Positions 23,076-35,282 are shown, numbered from the stretch's first letter. The stretch is DNA of 64,000 nt from Castanea sativa (GCF_040712315.1 NC_134017.1:27015273-27079272); one strand, 5' to 3'. Numbers and translations are program-made. The notes: a model not told the origin generated them from the letters alone.

Positions 23076-26000
23076 ATAGTGAAGAGAATAATGATAGATC
23101 AAGGGAGTGGCGCAGATGTAATGTACCCGGACCTATACAAGGGGTTCGGCCTGAAAAATGGGGACTTGTCCAAGTATGATACACCTTTGATGGGATTCAA
23201 CGGGCATATGGTGATTCCAAAAGGGCAGATTTCGCTCCCAGTTATCATGGGAGGCAGGGAGGTAATGGCGACATTCGTAGTGGTCGCCTCTTTCTCATTG
23301 TACACGGCAATATTTGGAAGGCCATGGATACATGACATGGGGGCTGTGCCGTCCACCTTGCATGTAAAAGTCAAGTTCTGAATTGATGAGGGGATTACAG
23401 TGATAAGGGGTGATCAGCAAACGGCCAGACAATGTTTGGTAGCTGCGGTAATCAAACAAATAGAGCAGAAGGAATCAGCCGAGAAGGCGCCCCTATAGCA
23501 ATTACAGCATCCCTAGGTAGAGGGGACCAACGCTGCCGAGGATTTGGTAAGCGTAAAGATCTTACCGGGAAGTGAAAGGAGTTTTCAGATAGGGGCAGGC
23601 TTGAATGATGGGGAAAGGGTGCAGCTGCTACTATTCCTCATACAAAATGTGGATGTGTTTGGGTGGAATCCATATGAGGTGCCCAGTATCGACCTCGAGT
23701 TCATAGTTCACAAGTTGAATGTGGATCCTCTGTGCCCCCTCGAGAAATAGAGGCCGAGAAGGTCTGCTAAGGAGCATGTGGAAGCCGTCAGACAGGAAGT
23801 TGGGAAGCTGAGAAAAGCGGGGGCCATAAAGGAAACGTTCTTTCCGGAATGGCTCGCAAACACGGTGGTCGTGAAAAAGAAGAGCGGCAAGTGGAGAGTT
23901 TGTGTTGATTTTACCGATCTGAACCGAGCATGTCCGAAGGATTCGTTTCCGATGCCGAAAATGGACCAATTGGTGGACGCTATGTGCGGGCACCTGAGAA
24001 TGAGTTTCCTCGATGCTTTCTAAGGCTATCACTAGATTACCCTAGCCGCCGAGGACCAGGAGAAGAATGCATTCTTAACGCCCGATGCTAACTACCACTA
24101 TAGCGTGATGCCGTTCGGTTTGAAGAATGTGAGAGCCACTTATCAACGAATGATGACGAGCATGTTTAGGGATAAGATTTGACGGACGGTGGAAGTATAC
24201 ATTGACGACATGGTGATAAAGAGCAAGCAAGAAGGAAAGCATGTTGGCAACCTGAAAGAAGTGTTCGAGATACTCTGACGACATCGGCTGCGCCTCAACG
24301 CCGATAAGTGTGCATTCGGGGTTGGATTCGGCAGGTTCCTGGGTTATTTGAATACTGAATGGGGGATAGAAGTCAGCCCCGATCAAATTGAAGCCGTGAT
24401 GCGTCTCAAACCGCCGGGCAATCCGAAAGAGGTTCAAAAGCTGACTGGTATGCTGGCTGCTCTTAACCGATTTATTTCCAAGTTCGCTGATCGGTGCCAA
24501 CCTTTTTACCAACTCCTGAAGAAGTGGAAGGGGTTCTAGTGGGACGAGGAGTGTGACAGGGCCTTCCAAGATCTAAAGGATTACCTTGGCCAAGCACCGA
24601 CGTTGTCAGCCCTAGAACCGAGAGAAGACTTGTACATGTACCTTTCGGTATCCGAGCATGTAGCGAGTGCCGTACTACTGAGGGATAACGGTGCACAGCT
24701 TCCGGTTTATTACATCAGCAAGACGCTAGTCGACCCGGAGACCAGGTACTTACCACTGGAAAAACTGGTGCTGGCACTCATGCACTCCACCCAAAAATTA
24801 CCCTATTATTTTCAGGCCCACATAGTCCACGTCTTGACCGAGTACTCGCTCCAGTCATTTTTGAGGAGATCTGACTTTACGGGGAGGATAGCTAAGTGGG
24901 GGACTCGGCTGGGCTCCTTCGACATCAGATACAAGTCGAGGAACTCAGTGAAGGGACAAGTGCTTGCGGATTTTATTGCCGAGTTCTCGCCGAGAGGTAC
25001 GAACATAACCTGTGTAGTAGAAGTCAAGCCATGGAAGGTGTTTGTGGATGGAGCATCCAATGCAGCTGGAGCGAGGGCAGGGATCGTGGTCATCACCTCG
25101 AAAGATCTGAAGCTAGAACACTCATTCAGGTTAGGCTTTAGGGCTTCTAATAATGAGGCCGAGTATGAGGCTCTACTGGCAGGACTAAGGGTTGTCATGG
25201 ATCTGGGGGCAAAGGAGGTGGAAGTATACTCGGACTCCCTCCTCGTAGTAAGTCAGGTCCAAGGGAACTTCGAGGCCAAGGATCCCCCGATGATAGAATA
25301 TCTGCGGCTAGCAAAACAGATGATGGGTAACTTTATGACAGTCAAGATCGAGCGGATAGCCCGGGGACAGAACCGGCACATCGATTCGTTGGCAACTCTA
25401 GCATCATCAATAGCTGACGAGGTACCTCGGCTGATCAGGGTGGAGTTGGTGCCTGAGCCGAGTATTGCCACTAGGGCACTGGTTATACAAGTCACTTAAG
25501 CTAAGAAGTGCTGGATGGATCCAATTATCGACTTCCTTTTAGAAGATTGAGCCCTGGAAGATGAGAAAGAGGTAGCCAGAGTACGGCGAACTTCCGCTCG
25601 GTACTGGTTATCTGCCAATTGGAAGCTATATTGTAGATCATTCGAAGGGCCATACCTGCAGTCTCTTCGCCCCAGCCAGGCTAAAGAACTGTTAGCCGAA
25701 CTGTACAAGGGAGTCTGCGGTAGCCACGTGGGGGGACGCTCGCTGGCGCACCGAGCAATGACCCAGGGTTTCTGGTGGCCACAGATGAGGAAGAAAGCCA
25801 CCGAGTATGCTCAGAGATGTGAACAGTGTCAGGTTCACGTGCCAATGATCTACCAACCGGCCGGGAACTTGAACCCAGTTTGCAGCTCATGGCCATTCGC
25901 CCGCTGAGGGCTGGATATAGTGGGCCATTTCCTCGAGCAACGGGCAACCGAAGGTTCGTGCCGGTGGCAGTAGACTACTTCACAAAGTGGGCAGAGGTTG

Positions 26001-26749
26001 AGGCACTGGCCAACATCCGAGACGTTGACGTTAAGAGATTTGTATGGAGGAACATTATAACAAGGTTTGGCGTGCCAGAATCTTTAATATCGGACAATGG
26101 CCTGTAGTTCGATAGTAGGGCTTTCCGAGAGTTCTGCAAGAGCTTTGGTATCCGGAACCGATACTCCACACCAGCCTACCTGCAGAGTAACGGCCAGTCA
26201 GAAGCGACAAACAAGGCTATCGTGAGCAGCCTGAAGAAAAGATTGGAGGGCGCCAAGGGTAGATGGGCCGAGGAGTTGCCAAGCGTCCTATGGGCATACC
26301 GAACCACTCTGAGGAGATCCACGGGAGAAATGCCATTCTCTTTAACTTACAGGGCGGAGGCAGTCATCCATGCTGAAGTAAACCTGTGTAGCGCTTGAGT
26401 TGCGAGATTCGCTCCTGATGAGAACGAGGAGTTGATGGCCAAGGAGCTGAACTTACTGGAGGAACACCGAGATGTGGCCATCATTCTGCTGATAGAGTAT
26501 CAACAGAAGCTTGCCCGGAGGTATAATAGAGCTATCAGAATGAGGGAGTTTGTCGCGGGAGATCTGGTACTCCGAAAGGTAGTGGGGAATACGTGAGAGA
26601 CGAGCGCGGGAAAGCTAGCTCCGACCTAGGAGGGACCCTACCGTGTGACTGCTATTGCCGGAGTAGGGGTATATTATCTGGAGGATTTGGAGGAAAAACC
26701 GCTCCACTGGCCATGGAATGTTCGCAATTTGAAAATTTTTTATCAGTAA
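23076..26749 (+). pseudogene. Gypsy pol: protease, RT, RNase H, archaeal-type RNase H, integrase
   Basis: Protease is at about 23090-23380 (DQGSGADVMYPDL). RT runs about 23770-24540, with RVCVDFTDLNRACPKDSFPM, VMPFGLKNV and catalytic YIDD (about 24199-24210). Classical RNase H is at about 24600-24990. A second RNase H starts WKVFVDGASNAAG (about 25030) and continues NNEAEYEALLAGL and YSDS. The integrase zinc finger is at about 25700-25835 (H-H-C-C), and the catalytic core at about 25960-26330 contains SDNGL and [12 protein letters not shown]. Numerous TAG, TGA and TAA codons interrupt it, nearly all where CAG, CGA, CAA or TGG would be expected. A transposition-dead copy. Confidence 0.9.
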
Positions 26750-26910
26750 CCAGACACCCTCCAAAGATATAAACCTGATGTAATCTGGCATTATTGCATG
26801 TTTAATACGAAGACATTGATTCAGCTATCCCCCTTTTCTTATTTCAAGTTATTATTGCCAGGCAAGAATTATAAAGAGAATCGCGAGGGTAAAGGCAACT
26901 CATTCACGGC

Positions 26911-27473
26911 TAGGACAGAAACCTGCCCTCGGTTCGAGCCCTATCACTGAGCAGGTGAAAACCTTACGCTATTTTTATCTAAGGACAGAAACCTGCCCTC
27001 GGTTCGAGCCCTATGATTGAGCAGGTGAAAACCTTACGCTATTTTTATCTAAGGCCAGAAACCTGCCCTCGGTTCGAGCCCTATCACAGAGCAGGTGAAA
27101 ACCTTACGCTATTTTTATCTAAGGCCAGAAACCTGCCTTCGGTTCGAGCCCTATCACCGAGCAGGTGAGAACCTTACGCTATTTTTATCTAAGGACAGAG
27201 TCCTGCCCTCAGTTCGAGCCCTATCACCGTGCTGGTGAAAACCTTGCGCTATTTTTATTTAAGGACGGAAACCTGCCCTCGGTTCGAGCCCTATCACCGA
27301 GCAGGTGAAAACCTTGCGCTATTTTTATCTAAGGACAGAAACCCGCCCTCGGTTCGAACCCTATCACTGAGCAGGTGAAAACCTTACGCTATTTCTATCT
27401 AAGGGCAGAAACCTACCTTCGGTCCAAACTCTATCACCGAGCAGGTGAAAACCTTACGCTAGTCTCACGTAGG
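26911..27473 (+). repeat. 70-base tandem array, eight units, each with a hairpin
   Basis: Units start at about 26911, 26981, 27051, 27121, 27191, 27261, 27331 and 27401. Each contains ACCTGCCCTCGGTTCGAGCC followed by CTATCACCGAGCAGGT. ACCTGC+TCGGT pairs with ACCGAGCAGGT, an 11-bp stem with a CC bulge and a loop of about 12 bases. Units one and two vary only to G:U pairs in the stem; units five and eight carry disrupting changes. The array lies between pol and the antisense ORF, in the non-coding part of the retrotransposon. Confidence 0.92.
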
Positions 27474-27859
27474 TACAGGGACCTGTTCACTTACGCCGGG
27501 CATCCAGTAACATAAGCCCCTACGGCTTGAATTCAAAGGGGCTACTCCCGTTAATCAAAAGCGAGAAAGTAAGGTATGATGACATTTACCAACGACATTA
27601 ACATTAAGAGAATAATCGCGTACAGGATCGGCGGTTATCAAGCAAGAATTAGAGAAGCACAAGCGACATTTAAACGGCATATATTGAAACAACAATATTT
27701 AAAAGCCATTAGTTATAACTGTCTGGAAGACAGGGAAATTGTTCCATCGCCACAGCCCGGCGATTTAAGCTCTTCAAATGTCAAAGAAAAAAATAATAAC
27801 AGTATTAAAACAAAAAAAAAGAAAAGAAAAAGAAGAGGAGACAAAGAAAGGCTGGTTTA

Positions 27860-29543
27860 TCAAACGGCAGGGTCGGCTGGTGTGGGCGGAGGAATAGACT
27901 GCTCAGTTCCACTCACAGTTGTCTGTGGGACCTGGTCTGGTGCAGCCTCGGCCCCAGCACGGATGTTGCTTGTGACCTCCGGGTTAGCTGCCTCCATATG
28001 AGCATCAATATCCCGCACGAGGTCGATCATACTCGGAGTCTCCTCCTCGTTTGAAGCCTTGGCTCGACTCTGAACGGCAAGGGGAGGAGGGGCCGGGTAA
28101 GGGATCTGCTCGGGGTTCCACAGCGGAGAGTCCGCGGCCACCCTTATCGCCTAAAGGGCCACTAACCATCCCTCCCCGAAGCCATGGTGCTGAGCTTGGT
28201 GAATGATCGGCTCCGCGGAGTTTTCAGCATCCAAGAAGTCGACATTGTACCACTTTTCCTCGCAGGCTTCGAGGGACTCCTTCAGGTTGGCATTTCATTA
28301 GCTTGGGCTAGACACAAGCTGTCCACCGTCGCTAACTTGAGCTCGGTCTCCCCTAGCTTCGCCTCCAAGAAGGTCAGCTTCCCCTCGGCGGCCTGCCGGG
28401 TGTTCTCGACATCTACCGCTTTCCTCTTCGACGCCGCGGCAGCCTCCCCTTTCTCCCTGGCCGTGGCCTCAACAATAGCCTTTAGCGCCTTTTCCCCCTC
28501 TAGGGCCTCGGCCGTATCCTTTAATCACCCGGTCACAATGCTGGTCATTTGTGCGGCCTGGAGATAAAATAGTAGCCAAATGGTGAAATTAAAAAAGAAA
28601 AGAGAAGACCACTCTGTACAATGCACACAGTCAAGGGGAATAGGGCGTTACCGCAATGGAATGCCATTGTAGTCGCGTGGCAAGTGTCTCATTATCGTCC
28701 TGTGCATAGTAATGGACATCCTTGGGTAGCATGAGGCCTTGCGCCAAACTTTGGGCCACTCGCCCCCCTTGCGCCCTTGTCCCATAGCCGGACGATGGCG
28801 GTTTCCGGCAAGCACTCGTCACCTAACCGGAAGGTGTATTGCCAACCGACCACCGGCCGGGAAGAGGATGCCACGTGGGTTCCAACCTGAGCCGCAGGGG
28901 GTGTGACCACCGGCCCCTCTGGAAGCTTGGAACCGCCCGCTGCACGGGGAGGGGTCTTCGGCAAAGCGTCGCCCGGGACATGAGGGTTATCCTCGGCAAC
29001 CCTTTTTCTCTTCCTGTTGTCGCCCGCGGGAGGAGTTTGACTCGCACTTTTTGGGGACTGAGTTTGAACCGAGAAAGGGTCATCTCCCTATGCTTCACCA
29101 TTCTCTGCGTTTAGTCGGCAGCTGGTTACTCGGCTATGGGGGCAGCGTCCTCCGGTTGTCCGATAGCTTCGTGCCTCCGTCGACTTTAGGAAACGCGCTC
29201 GGCAGAACCGTCCCTCACCAGCGCGATGTCGTTTGCAGTGGTATAGCGCGAGCCACTTCCTCGAGCCTCGCCTGTGGTGAGCCCGAGGGGAAGGAATGTC
29301 TTGTACCACATGTCGATGTACGACAGAAGCGGGCTATCTACTAAAAGCGCCTGGCTGAAGTTTTGCCAAGTGGTGTACACAGGGTTGATGCCGAGGATCA
29401 AATGAGACACCCTAAGTTGCCTGTTGTCGTGCACGAAGATCTCCGACTTAAGAACGAAGTTGAGGTCTCGCGCATGTATAACTCGACTGTTCGAGAAGAA
29501 CCTTCTGGATTCTGCAACAAGTCCGGGAATAAACCGATCAGCT

Positions 29544-29599
<56 letters not shown>

Positions 29600-30181
29600 A
29601 TGCAAGAACGAATCAAATGAGGATTGTCAGTAAAGGATGCAAGAACAAATCAAACGGGGATTGTCGGTATCGACCAACTTCACGTGGTGAGAGTGGGCAA
29701 AGAAGCTCACTAGCATGCCAGTTACCACGCACCCAAACGAACTCTCCGACCGAGTTCCTATTAGAGTCGGGCATGCAGGATATAAGCCGGACTCGTGTAT
29801 CTCTAGTTTTCAAGTAATAACCACGGGCGAAGTTGCCGCACAGTTATACATGAAATTTATGTCGTGCTGGTTCAACTGCAGCCCGAACATGTGGTTTAAC
29901 CGGATGACACAACTAACAACCCTATAAAAGTTGGGGGGAAACTGGTGGGGGCACAGGCCGTAAAACCCTAGGGTACCTATTACGAGAGGGTCTACAGGGA
30001 ACCTAACCCCACCCTCGAGTATCGACATTAGTGGGAAGAATGCTGCGTTCGAGTCAGCAGCCTTCTGAAGTTTGAGGTCACCCACATTGCAATACGCAAC
30101 GTCGACGTCCCTTGGGATGCCAAAGGTCTCTCTAAAACTAGCCAAGGCAGCCCCAGGGGTAAGTAGGTGAGAAAACCCCAT
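27860..30181 (-). pseudogene. Antisense ORF of the gypsy element (putative gypsy-type transposon domain, spliced)
   Basis: Read on the minus strand, exon 1 (about 30181-29683) gives ILEGGVRFPVDPLVIGTLGFYG and, after a one-base frame break near 29815, SNRNSVGEFVWVRGNWHA. Exon 2 (about 29545-28652) gives NFVLKSEIFVHDNRQLRVSH. Exon 3 (about 28560-27860) gives an alanine/lysine-rich coiled coil (EAKLGETELKLATVDSL). Acceptor TTTTAG at 29545 and acceptor CTCCAG near 28561 support two introns; the first contains the (TA)n run. Antisense ORFs of this family occur in the 3' region of Tat elements such as maize Grande and rice RIRE2. Function is unknown. Frame breaks make this copy a pseudogene. Confidence 0.72.
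29546..29596. repeat. (TA)n microsatellite inside the antisense-ORF intron
   Basis: About 50 bases of TA repeats produce meaningless YIYIYI reading frames on both strands. Confidence 0.95.
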
Positions 30182-30643
30182 TCCTAGAGTATAAAATGGA
30201 AGAGAATCGAAAGGGAAAGAGAGGTAGAAAGAACTTACTTGGGGCTCTAGGGAGTGGAGAATTGAGGAGGTTTTTGCGCAGGAGAAGAATGCTCAACAAA
30301 GGAGGGATGGGGAGCAAGAGAAATGCAAAAAGTGAAAAAGGAGTCCAGAATGGGCTATTTATAGGACTTTGAAGCGTTTAATGAGGCCAGGGGTGGGAAA
30401 AATAAACCATCCCAAATCCCTGTCTTGGATAACCCCCTACACGCGTGGGCACGGTTCACGAACCTTCGGGCGGTTCGCCAACTACCAAATATTAATTACT
30501 GACGTGACGACCTGGTATAGCGCCATTTTTAAGAAATTCGCTAAGACGATCGCCCTGGCCTTGTGCCGAGAGTATACATCCGCGGGAAGCCATCACTATG
30601 ACTTGCCCAGGATCCTTGATTCATTGCCTAAAGCAGAGCATGA

Positions 30644-30656
30644 ATCAAGGGGGGGT
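30644..30656 (+). promoter_or_regulatory. Polypurine tract
   Basis: A purine run (AAGGGGGGG at 30648-30656) lies three bases before the 3' LTR, where plus-strand priming is expected. Confidence 0.75.
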
Positions 30657-30659
30657 TAT

Positions 30660-31329
30660 TGTACGGGCCTCACCCCCCGTCAAGCCCAATCGCCCTAAGG
30701 CCCATGAAGACTAACTCTTATAAGAGCCCCGCGCTGATCACACATGGTAACGCACGTGCCATCTAGGAGGTTTGAGCTCGGTGTGCCCAAAGCAGCCTGT
30801 GATGTGCCCCTGCCGAGCACAGAACTTACATGCGGGGTGGGTCCCAACGCCACTATCATTTTCTCCTTCCCGCCACCAAACATCCACTTAGATGAAACGG
30901 TATTGGACCTCCCTTCCATTGCCTAGGGAACGCGCCTGACGAGCATCAAACCCAGGGGTGGAGCCAGTTCCAATACCACTCTCATTTCCTCCTACTCCCA
31001 ACTAAACCCCTACTTATGGGTAATAGTATTGGACCCCTTCTTCCACCCACCAAGGGAATAATCATGACCGTTCCACTAAGCTTGGCTATAAATAGGTAGA
31101 GAAGATTCAGTTGAGGGGGTTGGCAATTTCAGAGGGAAAGACTAGAGATAGCAGTATCAATTCTCCTCAAGGAAGAAAGGAGAGAGTTAGTGGGAAAAGA
31201 GGGGAGACTCAGTGAACGGGGCAGCCGAGCATAGCACCGTCCGTGGTAGGAAATCCACAAGCCCACTATACAAATAGATTGTGAGCCCAAACTCCTTCGA
31301 GGCCCAGCAGCTTTACCTTGGGTCGCACA
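30660..31329 (+). repeat. 3' LTR
   Basis: 670 bases, about 5% different from the 5' LTR, so the insertion is not recent. Short ORFs at the same offset in both LTRs are mirror artefacts. Confidence 0.95.
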
Positions 31330-31811
31330 ATACCATTTAATTTGGGCAATTGTTATTTTCATCATATAAATTTTAGGCGAAAATGCACTTTTGATCCCTA
31401 TATTTTGGGTCAATTCCCATTTTGGTCCCAAAATTGATTTCGTTACTAATGTTGTCCCTAAAAAAAGAAAATCGATTCTATTTTGGTCCCTGCCGTCAAT
31501 CTACTAACTGAAACCTCCTACGTGGCAGACAGAGTGTCTTGCTTGTTGACGTGGCGCTGACAATGACCATTAAAATATTATTAAAAAAAATTATTTGGCA
31601 TTTTTAAAATGCCATGTCAGCATTTATATTTTTAAAAAAGCCACATAAGAAAATTAAAAAAAAAAAAGAAATTAAATTTTAAAAAACCTTAAATCTAATT
31701 TAATTAAAATTATTTCTTAAAAAAAATAATTATCCTTTTAATTCTTTTTCTTTTTCTTTAACCTCATCAGTGATCAGACATTTTAGTTTTATAAGTTTGA
31801 ATTAGATTTTT

Positions 31812-31970
31812 TTTACCCTTTAACAATATTTTCACAACAATTCCGTTAGTTGTCAAGTTTTTGAAACCATTTTGTAAGCTAAGTGTCTTGAGGTACTAGA
31901 TTAATTACAAAATAGTTTCAAAAACTTGACAACTAACGAAATTGTTTTGAAAATCCTGTTAAATGGCAAA
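31812..31970. repeat. Foldback (hairpin) element with 66-base arms
   Basis: Arms 31812-31877 and 31905-31970 are inverted copies with about seven mismatches and no indel, around a 27-base loop. The core TTAGTTGTCAAGTTTTTGAA is perfectly paired. Probably a short MITE; if transcribed it would be a long miRNA-like hairpin. Confidence 0.85.
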
Positions 31971-32204
31971 AAAATATTTGTTTGAGTTTGTTATTACTAT
32001 TACTCCTTCCATCTTTTACATTGGTTAACTATTAAAAGGCAATTTATAATTATAACAAATTATGAAAATTTCTTTTTTATTTTTAATGCAATATATAATA
32101 AAGAGGAATTATCAATTTATCATAGAGCATATGCCATAAATTGAAATTCTATTCTATCTATAAAAAACATTTTTTAAAAGTGCTACGTTCACAATATTTT
32201 TTAA

Positions 32205-32377
32205 AAGTGCTACGTCCACAACATTTTTACAACAAATCATAAGTAATTAATTATTATTGGTTCTAATTTGAACCTACCATTGAAATTATGTATTTGCCCC
32301 ACCAATAACAACTCACAACCTGTAACAACTTAAAATTTATTGTAAGAGTATTGTGAAAATGCTGTTGATATAGCATT
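32205..32377. repeat. MITE related to the foldback family
   Basis: The left end reads GTGCTACGTCCACAACATTT. The right end, inverted, reads GCTATATCAACAGCATTTTC. A duplicated left end precedes it (32170-32198). Non-coding. Confidence 0.55.
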
Positions 32378-33606
32378 TCTCTATATATACATTCTTGTAA
32401 CATCTGTTTTTGGACTTTGATTGAATCAACATGTGTCTCAAATGTTAATCAGTTATGAGGATAGGGTATGGGAGTTTTAAATAGCATATGGTGATTAAAA
32501 AAATGGTTTACATACAATATGCTACAAGAAAATTTAATGTCTCATTGTATTTACAAGTAATCTATAATCAGAAAGGACTCCAACAAATTATAGTGGAATT
32601 CTTTTTGTGACCGTCAATTTATATAATTATTATATATCTTTAGGTTAGATTACAAAAAAAAACTAGGTTTGAGGGAATGACACTCTACCTCAAAACTTAA
32701 GACGAATGATACTCTTGTTCCTTGAAGTACAAAAGAAATCCACATATTAGTCATTTCTTTAACAACAATAACACAATATTTTAAATTTTGAAAAGTTGGT
32801 GAAACGTGTTTGGTACTATAAGAATTGTAGAAGCCTAGAAGGTGAGGGAGAAATACTAGAAGTATTTGGTTTGCGAACCTGTAGACAAAGAGTTGTGTTT
32901 GGAATTGTAAAGGGAAAAAGGAGAATTACCAAAATTAAATAAAAACAAAAATGAGGCCAAAATATGCTTTTGATTAATAATAAAGTATGATATGTAATTA
33001 TTTGAATGCAAAAAAAAATTATCATATGGACAAAAAAAAAAGCCACATCATTATTCCGTTAAATACATAAAGTATAGAATTAATAGAAGTTAAGAAAATC
33101 AGTATTTTTTAAACTTTAGAACTCAATAGCTCTCCCTTGAAATTTCATGGAGTAAAAGCATTCACTAAGCAAATTTTAAGGACCACATTCTATTTCAACC
33201 TAAAAATATGTTGATGTAACTCAAAACATCAAAAACACAAATTGTTGTACACTGTACAATAGTTGTTTTGTTACAATCTCATGGGTAAAGCTCACCCTTG
33301 AAAACCATCATGCAAGGGGAGGGTGCCCAAGAGCTTATAAACACATGGTAAAACTTATACTTAATCCATGTGGGACACTAGGATCATAACATGTTTGTAG
33401 GGGTGTGCATCAAACCCATCAACTTGATGAAACTGACCCAACTCAACTCAACCTAAATCCTTAGGTTGGTCACCGTGGGTTGGTGGGTTGGGTTGATATT
33501 TTTTCAACCCATTTGATCCGACCCAACCCACTATGTACATAAATTTATAATTTTTTTAGAGAAATATATATATTTTTAGAATATAACTTAAGAAAATTAT
33601 ATGCCT

Positions 33607-33909
33607 CATAATACATTATTGAATACAAATGTTTTAAATAATTCATGAAAACTCAATTTTGACAAGGCTTAAAATAGATAAGCACAACCCCCCTAATCTA
33701 ATCCAACCCATGAGGGTTTGGTTGAGTTGGGTGTTGGGGTTCATGCCCTAAATTGTTGGAGTTCATAATACATTATTGAATACAAATGTTTTAAATAATT
33801 CATGAAAACTCAATTTTGACAATGCATAAAATAGATAAGCACAACCCTCCTAATCTAATCCAACCCATGAGGGTTTGGTTGAGTTGGGTGTTGGGGTTCA
33901 TGCCCTAAA
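33607..33909. repeat. 157-base-spaced tandem duplication across an LTR junction
   Basis: Bases 33607-33752 repeat at 33764-33909. The repeated part includes both the host sequence and the first 21 bases of the LTR (33732-33752 and 33889-33909), so it arose after the LTR inserted. Confidence 0.9.
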
Positions 33910-35282
33910 ATCTAATTATTGACATGTCATAAATAATTAATTTGTTTAATTATATGAGACTATTTATAAATGAACTATTGGGACATTATCTTAGTCTATG
34001 AGATGCATAATATGTGATTTATGTGAAAAGTCACAGAAGATATAAATCACAAGTTCTTTGTAAACTCAGAATATTAGTTCGTAGTCGGTGATGAAATTAG
34101 GCATTTCATCTGCGAAGACTATAACATATCAACTAAGATGATTTGTCTTGATCATGAAAATGGAGATTTCTAGTTAGTATGTTGATATGTTTTAAGAGTT
34201 AAGACATATTGAACTGGACCGCTGTGAGATTTATTATTCTTCTAACGACTGTCAAATGAATAATAAATCTCACGACTTATATTTATATGAACTCTTAATC
34301 TTGAGAGGATAATGAACCTGATCATGAAGTGTAGGTTGCTTTGATATATTAGGAGTGAGATCTATAAGTTATGATTAAAATCTCAGTATGTTGGGCAGCC
34401 ACATTTAGTGTTGATGGAACATATATTCTTAAGATGGAATTCATAGTCTCTTAACAGAGATACAAAATATTCCCTTGAGATAAATTTAATGGGTTTGGTT
34501 ATTTAGAGAGTTAGGCCCAACCACTTTAATAAGAAGTTACTAAATTATATATTTATGGAATTAGATTTCATAAATATATGATAAATAACATAAATGATTA
34601 AACCGGGTACTCAAGAATTAAGATGTAGTAATCTTCAAAGTGGCAGTCTATATTCATGACTTTGTATTATTATGAATATTTTATGAAGAGGTTGCATGTA
34701 CAATAAAGTCTTGTGATATAATTTATAGATAAGACTTAGTGTGCAACTATATTTATATAGTGGTATTAAATATAGTTAATGGTAACTTTGGACTTGTCAA
34801 GAGTTGATAGAAAAGCCCAATACCCATTGGAGCTAGTGTTTATTGATCCTACTCCAAGCCACACACAAGAGCCTAATTGGAATGGCTTAAAAGGTTAACC
34901 TAATTAGATAATCAGTTATATATAAGGAGAGAAACATATATAATTTTATAAGTCTCTTTTCATAAGGGTTTTCATTAACATACAAGGAATGAAATTGTTT
35001 GTATGTGAGTGTTGGACACTCTCCTATTCTCTCATTGGAAACTGATTGAGAGACCACATATCTTGGGCATTAAGTGGAATTGTAATGAAGATTAAAAGTG
35101 TTCCCAAGTGCTTCTGATATTCGGTTTTGAATTTCACCGCACCAAGGTACGCTTTCTTATTCTTAAATTCTGAAACTTACATAGTACATGTTATCAATTG
35201 TAAATGAAATAGATCCGTTAATTTTCCACTGCACATGTTTTATATGAGATACAAATACGTATTTTCACATGTTTTTCCAACA
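33889..35282 (+). mobile_element. Solo LTR, 1394 bases, with TTGGG target duplication
   Basis: It starts TGTTGGGG and ends TTTCCAACA, giving the 6-base inverted terminus TGTTGG/CCAACA typical of LTRs. Perfect 5-base flanks TTGGG lie at 33884-33888 and 35283-35287. No internal gag-pol remains, so the internal region was lost by LTR-LTR recombination. Superfamily is not determined; the termini resemble long copia LTRs. Confidence 0.85.

Larger units (their letters stand above)
20688..31329 (+). mobile_element. Ty3/gypsy LTR retrotransposon, Tat/Ogre lineage, complete but inactive
   Basis: A 10.6-kb element with two LTRs starting TG(C/T)ACGGGCC and ending GCACA, a primer-binding site right after the 5' LTR, a purine tract before the 3' LTR, and gag and pol in the order PR-RT-RH-second RNase H-INT. 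The second, archaeal-type RNase H and a long 3' region with an antisense ORF mark the Tat lineage. At least 15 in-frame stops inactivate gag-pol. The 5-base flanks are ATATT (20683-20687) and ATACC (31330-31334), so any target duplication has decayed. Confidence 0.93.
31330..33397. other. AT-rich region with MITE remnants, no gene
   Basis: At 31370-31620 lies a degenerate plant repeat with the phrases TTTTGGTCCC, CTACGTGGCAGA and ATGCCATGTCAGC, known from non-autonomous DNA elements. Two foldback MITEs follow (listed separately). Nothing coding is recognised. Confidence 0.5.

Noticed and set aside
26930..27440. tRNA gene cluster
   Set aside because: Only a B-box-like motif is present; there is no A box, anticodon arm or acceptor stem.
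26911..27473. CRISPR-like array
   Set aside because: Units are contiguous 70-base tandem repeats without spacers, in a plant retrotransposon.
29186..29633. ORFs with YIYIYI tracts on both strands
   Set aside because: They are translated (TA)n repeat; only the antisense part after the acceptor at 29545 is meaningful.
20683..31334. Clean target duplication of the first gypsy element
   Set aside because: Flanks ATATT and ATACC share only three of five bases, so I do not claim it.
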